Numbered from the stretch's first letter, positions 1-5,721 are shown. The stretch: 6,048 bases of DNA from Planctomycetota bacterium (GCA_027011425.1 JALUZX010000742.1:1-6048); one strand, 5' to 3'. The notes: a model not told the origin generated them from the letters alone. Made by a program: numbers and translations.

Positions 1-978
1 GGGGTGGGCAAGACGGTGCTCATCCAGGAGCTGATCCGGATCACCGCCGTGGAGAAGGGCGGGTTTTCCGTCTTCTGCGGCGTGGGGGAGAGGACCCGCG
101 AGGGCAACGACCTCTGGCTCGAGATGGCCGAGGCGGAATACTCCCTGCCCGACGGGTCCAAGGCTTCCGTGCTGGACAACGCGGTGCTCGTCTTCGGCCA
201 GATGAACGAGCCCCCCGGCGCGAGGCTCCGGGTGGGCCTCTCGGGGCTCACCATGGCGGAGTATTTCCGCGACACCGAGGGCAAGGACGTCCTTCTTTTC
301 ATCGACAACATCTTCCGTTTCGTCCAGGCCGGATCCGAGGTGTCCGCCTTGCTCGGGCGCATGCCCTCGGCCGTTGGCTACCAGCCCACCATGGCCTCCG
401 AGATGGGGGAACTCCAGGAGCGGATCACCTCCACCACCAAGGGCTCGGTGACCTCCATGCAGGCCATCTACGTGCCCGCCGACGACATCACCGACCCGGC
501 GCCGGTGGCGACCTTCGCCCACCTGGACTCCACGATCATCCTGGAGCGGCAGATCGCGGAGCTGGGAATCTACCCGGCCGTGGATCCCTTGAAGTCCACC
601 TCCAAGATGCTCACCCCCGAAACCGTCGGGGAGGAGCACTACCAGGTGGCCCGGGAGGTCCAGCGGGTGCTCCAGCGCTACCACGACCTGAAGGACATCA
701 TCGCGATTCTCGGCATGGAGGAGCTTGCCGACGAGGACAAGCTGGTGGTGAAGCGGGCGCGGCGCATCCAGCGTTTCCTCTCCCAGCCCTTCTTCGTGGC
801 CGAGCAGTTCACGGGAACGCCGGGCCGGTTCGTGCCCATGACCGACACGGTGCGCTCCTTCAAGGAGATCCTGGAAGGCAAGCACGACGACCTGCCCGAG
901 CAGGCTTTCTACATGGTGGGCAACATCGAGGAGGCCCAGGAGAAGGGCAAGAAGCTCCTGGCCGAGGCGGGAGCCTAG
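1..978 (+). CDS. atpD: ATP synthase F1 subunit beta, 5'-truncated by window edge
   Basis: Catalytic beta subunit of F1Fo ATP synthase; it binds ADP/Pi or ATP at the alpha/beta interface on the cytoplasmic side of the membrane. The frame is open at base 1. The GTG at 4-6 is the valine of the P-loop (GVGKT), not a start, so roughly the first 150 residues (beta-barrel domain) lie upstream. Visible motifs, counted in codons from base 1: Walker A remnant 1-6; GVGERTREGND with the catalytic Glu at codon 30; Walker B (VLLFIDN) with Asp at codon 102; the adenine-pocket Tyr in LGIYP at codon 191; a DELSEED-loop variant EELADED at 240-246; FFVAEQFTG near 264-272. The gene ends in TAG and is followed 19 bp later by atpC, the usual beta-epsilon order at the end of an atp operon. 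Identification is secure; nothing suggests it is broken. Confidence 0.98.
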   Translation, partial: GVGKTVLIQELIRITAVEKGGFSVFCGVGERTREGNDLWLEMAEAEYSLPDGSKASVLDNAVLVFGQMNEPPGARLRVGLSGLTMAEYFRDTEGKDVLLFIDNIFRFVQAGSEVSALLGRMPSAVGYQPTMASEMGELQERITSTTKGSVTSMQAIYVPADDITDPAPVATFAHLDSTIILERQIAELGIYPAVDPLKSTSKMLTPETVGEEHYQVAREVQRVLQRYHDLKDIIAILGMEELADEDKLVVKRARRIQRFLSQPFFVAEQFTGTPGRFVPMTDTVRSFKEILEGKHDDLPEQAFYMVGNIEEAQEKGKKLLAEAGA

Positions 979-997
979 GAAAGGCGGGAAGGAAGCC

Positions 998-1435
998 ATG
1001 GCCGAAGGCGCGACCCAGGCGGCGACGATGGAAATCGAGGTGATCAGCCCGGACCGGAAGGTCTACCGGGGCAGGATCCGGTCCATCGTCTTTCCCGGGG
1101 CCGACGGATTCTTCGGGGTCCTGCCCAGGCACGCCCCCATGATCTCGCTCGTAGAGCCGGGGGTGACCAAGATTCTCGAGGAAGCCGGGAAAGAACGCTT
1201 CATGGCCCTGGCCCGCGGTTTCATGGAGGTCCGGAGGAACAAGCTGGTCTTCGTGGTGGACGCCGGGGAAATGGCCGAGGAGATCGACGAGGCCCGGGCC
1301 AAGGCCGCCCTCCAGCGGGCCAGGGAGAGGCTCGAGAAGCGGGGGCGCCCGGACATCGACATCCCAAGGGCCGAATACGCCCTCCGCCGCGCCCTGGCCC
1401 GCCTCCGCGCCCGGCAGGGCTCCGGCGGGGCGTAG
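998..1435 (+). CDS. atpC: ATP synthase F1 subunit epsilon
   Basis: Epsilon subunit of the F1 central stalk; it couples rotation of the gamma/c-ring to catalysis and can inhibit ATP hydrolysis through its C-terminal helices. The protein is 145 aa, within the normal range. About residues 11-95 form the N-terminal beta-sandwich (EVISPDRKVYRG, then GADGFFGVLPRHAPMIS, the best conserved stretch). Residues about 98-140 form the charged helical hairpin (IDEARAKAALQRARERL, then PRAEYALRRALARLR). The ATG at 998 is chosen because a purine-rich GGGAAGGAA stretch sits just upstream. The internal ATG at 1028 (MEIEVISP) would also leave a complete fold, so the first ten residues are less certain. Spacing to atpD is 19 bp, consistent with one transcript. 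It is the last atp gene seen; the next genes are convergent and unrelated. Confidence 0.97.
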   Translation: MAEGATQAATMEIEVISPDRKVYRGRIRSIVFPGADGFFGVLPRHAPMISLVEPGVTKILEEAGKERFMALARGFMEVRRNKLVFVVDAGEMAEEIDEARAKAALQRARERLEKRGRPDIDIPRAEYALRRALARLRARQGSGGA

Positions 1436-1474
1436 ACTCCCCCGGGCCATCCGAATGGATCGTTCCAGCCTGGA

Positions 1475-1494
1475 CCCTCCAAAGGAACGGAGGG
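1475..1494. terminator. Small hairpin in the convergent atpC / TOPRIM-like gap
   Basis: CCCTCC (1475-1480) and GGAGGG (1489-1494) can pair around an 8-nt loop, 40 bp after the atpC stop and 33 bp beyond the end of the opposing gene. No T-tract follows on either strand, so this is not a canonical intrinsic terminator. It is the only obvious structure where two convergent transcripts must end. On the minus strand, a short GGCC/GGCC dyad just after the opposing gene's stop is followed by TTTTT (the A-run at 1513-1517 on the plus strand), which may be a weak terminator for that gene. Confidence 0.22.
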
Positions 1495-1526
1495 AACGCT
1501 CGAGGAAAACGGAAAAAGGGCCGTCC

Positions 1527-2126
1527 TCAGGGCCGGATTAGTCTTTCCAGGCAAGCCACGGCCCTGCGGAGACTTGGGGCGTGGAGAGCGGCTCTTGCGG
1601 GATTCCAGGAGTCCATGACGAATTGGAGCATTCGCGAGGTATAGGCGGGTCCCGCGGAGCGTCCGCTCCCTTCCCGGGGGACCATGTCTTCCCTGATCAC
1701 CCTCCGCTTGGAACGCCTGGCCAGGTCCACTAGGAATTGTTTTGGGCTTTCCAGGGACTCGGGGTCCTCGGGAATCCGTTTTTTAGGTATTCCAAGAAAT
1801 CCCGCCAGGTTCCCGGCATCGGCAAGAAGCCATGCTTCGACGGCTCTGACTGCGACCCGAAAGCAAAGACGCGGCGCAACCGTCGGAAGCCATTCTTTCA
1901 GGAGGGGAGGCGGGCACTCTTCTTCCTGGTCCAGATCCACGAGCACGATCCAAGGTGAAAGATACGCCGCCTTGTTGTAGCCTTCGATTCGTTTGCGAAG
2001 AAGAGCCTTTCCTGCTTTGCCGTAGACCGAACCGGGCTCACCTCCGGCGCGGCGGATGAGTTTTTCGACCACCGCCTCGTCCACGATTCCTTCCACGGCT
2101 GCGGAGATCAGGACCTTCGTCCCCAT
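1527..2126 (-). CDS. TOPRIM-like protein partnered with an AAA ATPase (DUF4276-like, putative nuclease)
   Basis: Complete 199-aa ORF. The N-terminus has a beta-strand ending in an acidic residue (ISAAVEG, E12), then a helix. A second hydrophobic strand ends in an Asp pair (WIVLVDLD, D64 and D66), followed by EEC and, further on, VEAWLLAD (E97). A lone N-terminal Glu plus a DxD after a second strand is the TOPRIM signature that binds Mg2+ in OLD-type nucleases and topoisomerases. The EAWLLAD segment recalls DUF4276/RloB-like proteins. The C-terminal part has a conserved-looking REDMVPREGSGRSAGPAYTSRM block (about 145-166). The gene starts 2 bp after the ATPase stop with GGGGAAG upstream, implying translational coupling and joint function. 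By analogy with split ATPase/TOPRIM defence pairs it would be the effector. The family name and nuclease activity are inference; the pairing and acidic residues are seen. The gene appears intact. Confidence 0.72.
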   Translation of the reverse strand: MGTKVLISAAVEGIVDEAVVEKLIRRAGGEPGSVYGKAGKALLRKRIEGYNKAAYLSPWIVLVDLDQEEECPPPLLKEWLPTVAPRLCFRVAVRAVEAWLLADAGNLAGFLGIPKKRIPEDPESLESPKQFLVDLARRSKRRVIREDMVPREGSGRSAGPAYTSRMLQFVMDSWNPARAALHAPSLRRAVACLERLIRP

Positions 2127-2128
2127 GG

Positions 2129-3075
2129 TCAGTCTTCCCCGAAGAGCATCAATTGCCTGGGGCCGGCGGGGCGGGTCCTGGGAATCACGATTTCATCCAA
2201 TGTGAGCCCCCCCTCCAAAAGGTGGTGGACGTCTTTGAGGGACGAGGCGGGGAGGACCTGGGTGCCCTCGCTTGCGGGGATGAGGAGCAGAAGTTCATCG
2301 AGCCCGACCCCTTCGTCCCTGAGAAGATCCGGGGAATGTGTGCTGAGGATGATTTGCCGGCCTGTCCGGCGGTTGGTCCTGGCCAAAAGCTGGGGAAGGA
2401 GGCGCACGATCTCCGGGTGCAAGGACAGCTCCGGTTCTTCAAGGAGAAGGGGCCCCCTTTTTTCCATCACGGCCCAAAGGAGGCCCATCAGCCGGAGTGT
2501 CCCATCGGAGAATTGCTCTTCCGTCTGCCATGCCCCCTGGGGCCGCCAGTGCCGGTACTTTCCCCGGAGGTGGGGGGTTCCCCGGTCGTCCCGGGTTAGT
2601 TCGATCTCTTGGAGTTGAGGAACGGCAATGCGGAGGGCGTCGCGGATGCGGCGTAACCGGGCATCGCGGGTCCGGGCCTGTGTTCCGGCGATCTGCTCGA
2701 GGAAGTCTCCACCAAAAGGATCGCCCGAGCGTCCGGCGGAGCGGTCCGGCTCGCGGATGAGCTGGGGGACGATGTGGAGGTAACGGACCGAGGCGAAGAA
2801 GTCTACGAGGGTCCGGAAGGGGCGGTTGACGTTGACCTGCTCCAGGTGGGTCTGGGTGAGCCGCACCGGGTCTTGTTTGTCCTCTTCGTCCGGCCGTTCC
2901 AAGAGGACCTGGACCCCCTTGCGGACGATCTCTCTACGGACCCGGGGTTGGCGCTTGTTGTCCTGAGAGAATGCAATTTCGTATTCCCAGGGACCTTCCG
3001 GGTCACTCACCTCCACACGGATCTCGACATCGGGGTGCCTTCGGGCAGCCAGGCAACGGACGGCGGTCACTCCCC
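2129..3075 (-). pseudogene. AAA/ABC-type ATPase, C-terminal part (interrupted by IS)
   Basis: Carboxy-terminal ~313 residues of an SMC/RecF-like ATPase (AAA_21 type). Native sequence begins at about VTAVRCLAARRHPDVEI; the open frame extends upstream into the IS to a TTG at 3244 (ATG at 3220). Numbering from that TTG gives an open frame of 371 aa. In it are an ABC-signature-like EQFSDGTLR at about 243-251, a Walker B PLLLEEPELSLHP at 265-277 with the catalytic Glu pair, and a switch His in ILSTHSPDLL at 299-308. Walker A is absent here and lies 2 kb away at 5119-5323. Removing 3076-5124 fuses the halves in frame to a 381-aa protein reading RRRGG-VTAVRC across the join, a normal size for this class. 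The stop is 2 bp before the TOPRIM-like gene. Without Walker A this fragment cannot bind ATP in the usual way, so I call it a pseudogene, although the frame is still open and may be translated. Confidence 0.85.
3070..3075. repeat. CTCCCC direct repeat, left of IS (candidate target-site duplication)
   Basis: CTCCCC occurs here and at 5119-5124 in the same orientation, just outside the IS inverted repeats. Treating it as the duplicated target, and removing one copy plus everything between, restores the ATPase frame exactly (2049 bp removed). Six bases is longer than the 3-5 bp usual for the IS3 family. There are also 6-7 unexplained bases between this repeat and each inverted repeat, so the assignment is tentative. 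Confidence 0.45.
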
Positions 3076-3079
3076 GGTG

Positions 3080-3102
3080 GGTGTCAGGATAGTTGTCCCA
3101 CC
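3080..3102. repeat. IS terminal inverted repeat, transposase-distal end
   Basis: Reads GG then TGTCAGGATAGTTGTCCC then ACC; exact reverse complement of 5091-5113. Together with the six bases to its left, it forms an additional GGTGGG/CCCACC dyad (3076-3081 with 3097-3102) that is not present at the other end, so the two ends differ structurally. Confidence 0.9.
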
Positions 3103-3222
3103 AAATGATGCCATCATCATGCCATGAGAGATATTGGTTTTTCAAGTCCCTCCTGCGGATATTTAGACCGGCAGGGTTTTCCCAGAAAGAGGAGGGGCCT
3201 TCGGCCCGTTCTTTTGTCATTT

Positions 3223-3258
3223 TTTGGGGGACTCTGTCCCCCAAACCCCCTGGGGTTT
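3223..3258. repeat. Two adjoining hairpins
   Basis: TTTGGGGGAC (3223-3232) pairs with GTCCCCCAAA (3236-3245) around TCT. AAACCCC (3243-3249) pairs with GGGGTTT (3252-3258). The two stems share three bases, so they compete slightly. In a minus-strand transcript from the promoter at 3264-3291 they would make up the 5' leader and cover the TTG at 3244; the ATG at 3220 follows directly. No T-tract follows on either strand, so neither is a clear terminator. Confidence 0.5.
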
Positions 3259-3263
3259 ATCGC

Positions 3264-3291
3264 ATTATACCAATCCCGAGGGGAGGGTGAA
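3264..3291 (-). promoter_or_regulatory. Outward-facing sigma-70-type promoter with extended -10
   Basis: On the minus strand TGG-TATAAT is a perfect extended -10 (hexamer at 3264-3269). A TTCACC (3286-3291, 4 of 6 matches to TTGACA) lies 16 bp upstream. In GC-rich DNA a full TATAAT with its TG motif is unlikely by chance. Transcription would start near 3257, leave the IS, and read the truncated ATPase and the TOPRIM-like gene. The -35 lies inside the 14-bp stem at 3276-3325. Promoter activity is inferred from sequence only. Confidence 0.5.
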
Positions 3292-3325
3292 GAGAGGGTG
3301 ACATCGCATGCCACCCTCCCCTCGG
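3276..3325. repeat. 14-bp perfect inverted repeat, 22-nt loop
   Basis: CCGAGGGGAGGGTG (3276-3289) and CACCCTCCCCTCGG (3312-3325) are exact complements. The loop contains a second GAGGGTG that could pair alternatively with the same right arm. No T-tract adjoins. It may be a binding site or an RNA structure at the end of the transposase transcript; its role is unknown. Confidence 0.7.
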
Positions 3326-3476
3326 TCTTGGTCCCCGGGTCGGCGCTCGGGTTGCTCCCCAGCAGAGCCCTATCCTCCGCCCGGGTCACTCGGATTGTCC
3401 TCTATTTCTTTATGTTTTCAAGGGGGCTCGCTTTACCCTTTGTCTCCACCTGATATCCAAATGGACGATAAAGGAT

Positions 3477-4559
3477 TCAAGCCACCTGTATCGATGTCTC
3501 TTCCAGGGGAGGGTTGAGGACCACCACCTCGACGGGCGACCAGTTACGGGTATGGCCGGTCCACCTTTCCGGGTGCCGCCTCTTCGCCTCCTCGTATACC
3601 TTCTTTCTCCGCGCCAGGATCTCCACATCCCGGCCCTCGTGCCTGTCATGGGGGGTCACGAATCCAATGGCAGAGTGGAGGTGTTGACGGTTATACCAGT
3701 ACACGAATTTCGATACCCACGCACGGGCGTCCTCAATCGTCTCGAAGCCTTTCTCCGGATAGAAAGGTCGATACTTCATGGTCCTGAAGGTCGCCTCTAT
3801 GAAAGGGTTGTCGTCGCTTCTCCTCGGCCTGCTGAAGCTCTGGAATACCCCCAGCCGGCCCAGGAAACTCTTGAAGGTCCCATGCTTCATGGGGCCTCCC
3901 CGGTCGTTGTGGACGATCAGCTTGGATGGGTCCACACCTTCCTGGGATAGCGCCCTCTGGAAGAGAAGGATGGAGTTCTCTCCGTTTTCCGCGGGAAATA
4001 CCTCCCATTCCACGATCTTCCGGCTCCAGACGTCCAGGATCACATAGAGGTAAAAGAAGACCCCTCCAACCAGGGTCTGGAGGTAGGTGATATCCCAGCT
4101 CCATACCTGGTTGGGGCCGGTCGCCACCTTGGGCTTCGGCCGGGCCGCCTGGGAGGGGGGCGCCGTATTCTCCCGGTGGGTGGCTTGCCCCTCCCTTCGC
4201 AGGATTCGGTAGATGGTGGACTCCGAGGCCAAGTATTCCCCCCGGTCCGCCAATCTCGGGACGATCTGCTTGGGAGACATCTCCCGGAACTCCTCCGAGT
4301 TGACCTTCTCCAGGATCTTCTTCTCCTCTTGAGGGGATAGCTTGTTCTTCGGCGGGGTCTTCGGACCCGCTCTCCGGTCTTCCCCTATCCCTTGTTTCCG
4401 CCACCGGGAGGCGGTCTTCCGGGAAATCCCAAGAACTTGGCATGCCTTGGCCTCGGAGATCCCTTGGGCCTTGAGCTCTTCCAACCTCCCTAGGATCCAG
4501 TCCCGGTCCCCGTGGGTGTGTCGTCGTCCCTTTCCTCCAAATAGGCCTCCAGTTTTTTT
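3477..4559 (-). CDS. IS3-family transposase OrfB (DDE integrase), made as OrfAB fusion
   Basis: Catalytic half of the transposase, cutting and joining IS ends. About 360 aa counted from the frameshift site. There is no convincing own start, so it is expected only as the frameshifted OrfAB (about 510 aa). HTH-like segment at 37-53 (AKACQVLGISRKTASRW). Integrase core about 150-300: first Asp in WSWDITYL (D156), second in VHNDRGGPMK (D219), Glu in NPFIEATFRT (E255), giving exactly 35 residues between the second Asp and the Glu (the D-D-35-E of IS3). YWYNRQHLHSAIGFVTP follows, then a basic C-terminal tail containing ERWTGHTRNWSPV. All catalytic residues are present and the frame is uninterrupted, so it looks functional. 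It is followed by 374 bp of non-coding IS sequence. Confidence 0.93.
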   Translation of the reverse strand, partial: KKTGGLFGGKGRRHTHGDRDWILGRLEELKAQGISEAKACQVLGISRKTASRWRKQGIGEDRRAGPKTPPKNKLSPQEEKKILEKVNSEEFREMSPKQIVPRLADRGEYLASESTIYRILRREGQATHRENTAPPSQAARPKPKVATGPNQVWSWDITYLQTLVGGVFFYLYVILDVWSRKIVEWEVFPAENGENSILLFQRALSQEGVDPSKLIVHNDRGGPMKHGTFKSFLGRLGVFQSFSRPRRSDDNPFIEATFRTMKYRPFYPEKGFETIEDARAWVSKFVYWYNRQHLHSAIGFVTPHDRHEGRDVEILARRKKVYEEAKRRHPERWTGHTRNWSPVEVVVLNPPLEETSIQVA

Positions 4560-5014
4560 TTGAGCGCCAGAAGGGTCGCCATCTCCGCCAGGGCCTTCTC
4601 CTTCCTCTGAAGAGCCTTCTCCAGGGCCTTGATCTTCTTGGCCTCCGGGGAGGTCTTCTTGGACTTGGAGGCTCCCTGGAGGGCTTCCAGGGCGGCTTTG
4701 CGCCATGCCTCCAGGTGGGCGGCATGGAGCCCCTTCTCCCGCAGGAAGGCCCCCAGTTGATCCTGGGGGAGCTGGGAGGCCTGGATCACGGCCTGGAGCT
4801 TCTCCTCCGGGGTCCACCGGTGCGGGGGACGCACCGCCTTCTTGTTCTGCTGGGACTTCTTCTTCATGGCCTCGAGGTTACGAGCCTCCCGGAGCCAACG
4901 GGAGAGGGTAGGCTGGGGAATCCCAGTTTCCCGGGAAAGGGCGGTGGCAGAAATCCCCTCCGGTCCCGCCATCCGTTGCACCATCCGAGCCTTGAAACCT
5001 GGGGAAAACTTCAT
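4490..5014 (-). CDS. IS3-family transposase OrfA (DNA-binding, coiled coil)
   Basis: 174 aa from the ATG at 5014; a TTG at 5029 would add five residues (MDQLS), and neither start has a strong Shine-Dalgarno. Residues about 3-40 contain a helix-turn-helix (FSPGFKARMVQRMAG, then TALSRETGIPQPTLSRWLRE) expected to bind the IS ends. Residues about 115-152 are a heptad-like charged coiled coil (IKALEKALQRKEKALAEM) for dimerisation, typical of IS3 OrfA. The gene overlaps the orfB frame by about 70 bases. Ribosomes that do not shift end at TAG (4490-4492) after a short tail (TPTGTGTGS). In IS3 elements free OrfA commonly modulates transposition; that role here is by family analogy. Confidence 0.92.
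   Translation of the reverse strand: MKFSPGFKARMVQRMAGPEGISATALSRETGIPQPTLSRWLREARNLEAMKKKSQQNKKAVRPPHRWTPEEKLQAVIQASQLPQDQLGAFLREKGLHAAHLEAWRKAALEALQGASKSKKTSPEAKKIKALEKALQRKEKALAEMATLLALKKKLEAYLEERDDDTPTGTGTGS
4553..4561 (-). promoter_or_regulatory. Programmed -1 frameshift site (A9)
   Basis: A run of nine A on the minus strand (CTC-AAA-AAA-AAA-CTG in the orfA frame) lies inside the orfA/orfB overlap. The orfB frame is exactly -1 relative to orfA. Slippage here turns ALKKKLEAYLEE into the orfB reading KKTGGLFGGK. This is the position and type of slippery sequence used by IS3-family elements to make OrfAB. Confidence 0.85.
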
Positions 5015-5054
5015 GGAAAGTTGGTCCAATCTCGCCCCCTAACTTCTTCCTAAC

Positions 5055-5078
5055 TTGGCCCCCGCCCGGGGGGGCCAA
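5055..5078. repeat. Hairpin between IS end and orfA
   Basis: TTGGCCCCC (5055-5063) and GGGGGCCAA (5070-5078) pair around GCCCGG. It lies between the right inverted repeat and the orfA start, in the would-be leader. A CCTAACTT direct repeat adjoins it (5038-5045 and 5049-5056). Such leader stems can limit impinging transcription into a transposase, but no function is demonstrable here. Confidence 0.5.
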
Positions 5079-5090
5079 ACGCCTTCGGAA

Positions 5091-5113
5091 GGTGGGACAA
5101 CTATCCTGACACC
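5091..5113. repeat. IS terminal inverted repeat, orfA-proximal end
   Basis: Exact 23-bp complement of the repeat at 3080-3102, ending in CCTGACA followed by CC. Pairing stops on both sides of the 23 bp. It lies 76 bp upstream of the orfA ATG. The ATPase reading frame runs through it and stops at 5039, inside the element. Confidence 0.9.
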
Positions 5114-5118
5114 GGGGG

Positions 5119-5124
5119 CTCCCC
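5119..5124. repeat. CTCCCC direct repeat, right of IS (candidate target-site duplication)
   Basis: Second copy of CTCCCC, within a longer C-run (CTCCCCCCC). It pairs with the copy at 3070-3075. Because the run is low in complexity, chance identity cannot be excluded. The in-frame reconstruction of the ATPase is the main support. Confidence 0.45.
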
Positions 5125-5323
5125 CCCTGCGGCGGAGGGCCTCCTGGAGGCCACCGCCGGGGGAGGCGAGGTCCCTCAGGAAGCGAAAGACGTCCAGGAA
5201 ATTGGACTTCCCTGCGGCGTTGGGGCCCACCAGGAAGACCCTGCCCTGGAGGACCACATCGACCCTTTTGAAGTTCTTCCAGTTCTCGAGGTGAAGGCTC
5301 CGGAATCGGCGGGTTCCGTTCAT
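5119..5323 (-). pseudogene. AAA/ABC-type ATPase, N-terminal part with Walker A
   Basis: First ~68 residues of the ATPase whose remainder is at 2129-3075. The ATG at 5323 is chosen over an in-frame TTG at 5353 because AAGGAG lies 5 nt upstream. The sequence opens with RFRSLHLENWKNFK, the usual N-terminal strand pair of RecF/SMC-like ATPases. Walker A GPNAAGKS follows at 33-40, then a helix (FLDVFRFLRDLASPGGGLQEALRRRGG). The frame continues through the IS end to a TAG at 5039, so any product is about 94 aa with a foreign tail. In the intact gene this segment would supply the nucleotide-binding P-loop. It is too short to fold as an ATPase alone. The match of both family signature and reading frame with the distal half makes the single-gene interpretation strong. 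Confidence 0.88.
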
Positions 5324-5328
5324 CGGGG

Positions 5329-5334
5329 CTCCTT
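5329..5334 (-). promoter_or_regulatory. Ribosome binding site of the ATPase gene
   Basis: AAGGAG on the minus strand, 5 nt before the ATG at 5323. This good Shine-Dalgarno decides the start against the TTG at 5353, which would place the site inside the coding region. Confidence 0.7.
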
Positions 5335-5353
5335 TTCCATCTGCCTTCTCCAA

Positions 5354-5720
5354 GCATACAGGATCGAGGGCCCTTTCCCCCCCTCATAAGAGAAGATTTT
5401 TCGCCTCCTCAGCAGAATCTGTGGCTCCTTGGAGGGCCAAAAAAGCGAAAAGTTCCCCAAACAGCCCGCAAAAGGACCGACTCCCGGCCTTCCAGCCCTT
5501 CCCTTGGTTTTGACACCTGAAAACGGGGGGCGGTTGTGCGGCCTATCCAGGGAAGGGAAGGACCCTAAGCCCTGGTTTCAAACTAGGCTTTCAAAGATGC
5601 TTCCTCACGGAGAAAACAGTGACGGTCACGAAAAAAGTCACCAATTCCGCCTGGCGCTACTAGATATAGAGTCCCGGATTTAAAGTCCCAACTATATGGT
5701 GGGGCCGATTCCCGCATGGG
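5354..5720. other. Gene-free region upstream of the ATPase gene
   Basis: No ORF with recognisable protein features. It should contain the native promoter of the ATPase/TOPRIM-like pair, but I could not pick a convincing -35/-10. Visible dyads are CCCTTCCCT (5496-5504) with AGGGAAGGG (5549-5557), and a small ATATAG/CTATAT pair near 5665-5695. A 25-nt copy of the repeat core found further right lies at 5615-5639. Composition is less coding-like than the flanks. Confidence 0.6.
5615..5639. repeat. Isolated degenerate copy of the repeat core
   Basis: A 25-nt stretch containing AACAGTGACGGTCACGA that matches 23 of 25 positions in the cores at 5742-5766 and 5936-5960. Here the centre is a perfect GTGAC-G-GTCAC palindrome; the other two copies read GTGACGGTTAC. 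The flanks do not match the longer repeat unit. Confidence 0.65.
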
Positions 5721-5721
5721 G

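Larger units (their letters stand above)
3103..3476. other. Non-coding structured tail of the IS (374 bp)
   Basis: No plausible gene. The stretch is dense in inverted repeats: GGGCC-TTC-GGCCC at 3195-3207, followed on + by GTTCTTTT; a 10-bp stem with loop TCT at 3223-3245; AAACCCC/GGGGTTT at 3243-3258; and a 14-bp stem at 3276-3325. A promoter-like element points out of the IS at 3264-3291. The minus-strand frame entering the ATPase fragment starts within it at 3244 or 3220. The segment 3326-3476 shows nothing I recognise. Most IS3 elements have very little sequence after orfB, so this may be acquired DNA or a conserved regulatory tail. Confidence 0.6.
3080..5113 (-). mobile_element. IS3-family insertion sequence, about 2.03 kb, inserted in the ATPase gene
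   Basis: Bounded by perfect 23-bp inverted repeats (3080-3102 and 5091-5113), whose inner 21 bp give the TG...CA termini usual for IS3-family elements. Inside, on the minus strand, are orfA (HTH plus coiled coil) and orfB (DDE integrase with D-D-35-E), joined by a -1 frameshift on A9. This is the standard IS3 plan. It is longer than the usual 1.2-1.6 kb because 374 bp of non-coding, palindrome-rich sequence lie between the orfB stop and the left inverted repeat. Both reading frames are open and all three catalytic acids are present, so it may still be active. The subgroup within IS3 was not assigned. It lies in the same orientation as the ATPase gene it splits. Confidence 0.9.

Noticed and set aside
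4..6. GTG as the atpD start codon
   Set aside because: It encodes the valine of the P-loop GVGKT; the true N-terminus is upstream of the window.
860..1554. Antisense ORFs opposite atpC
   Set aside because: Proline/glycine/arginine-rich shadow frames of a conserved gene in GC-rich DNA.
3195..3216. Intrinsic terminator on the plus strand (GGGCC-TTC-GGCCC then GTTCTTTT)
   Set aside because: Only a 5-bp stem with an interrupted T-run, and no plus-strand gene ends here.
3733..4725. 330-aa minus-strand ORF overlapping orfB
   Set aside because: Alternate-frame shadow of the transposase, rich in Pro/Arg/Gly with no domain; the orfB frame carries the catalytic residues.
4878..5387. 169-aa minus-strand ORF spanning the IS end
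   Set aside because: Out of frame with both orfA and the ATPase, low-complexity composition; the two real frames explain the region.
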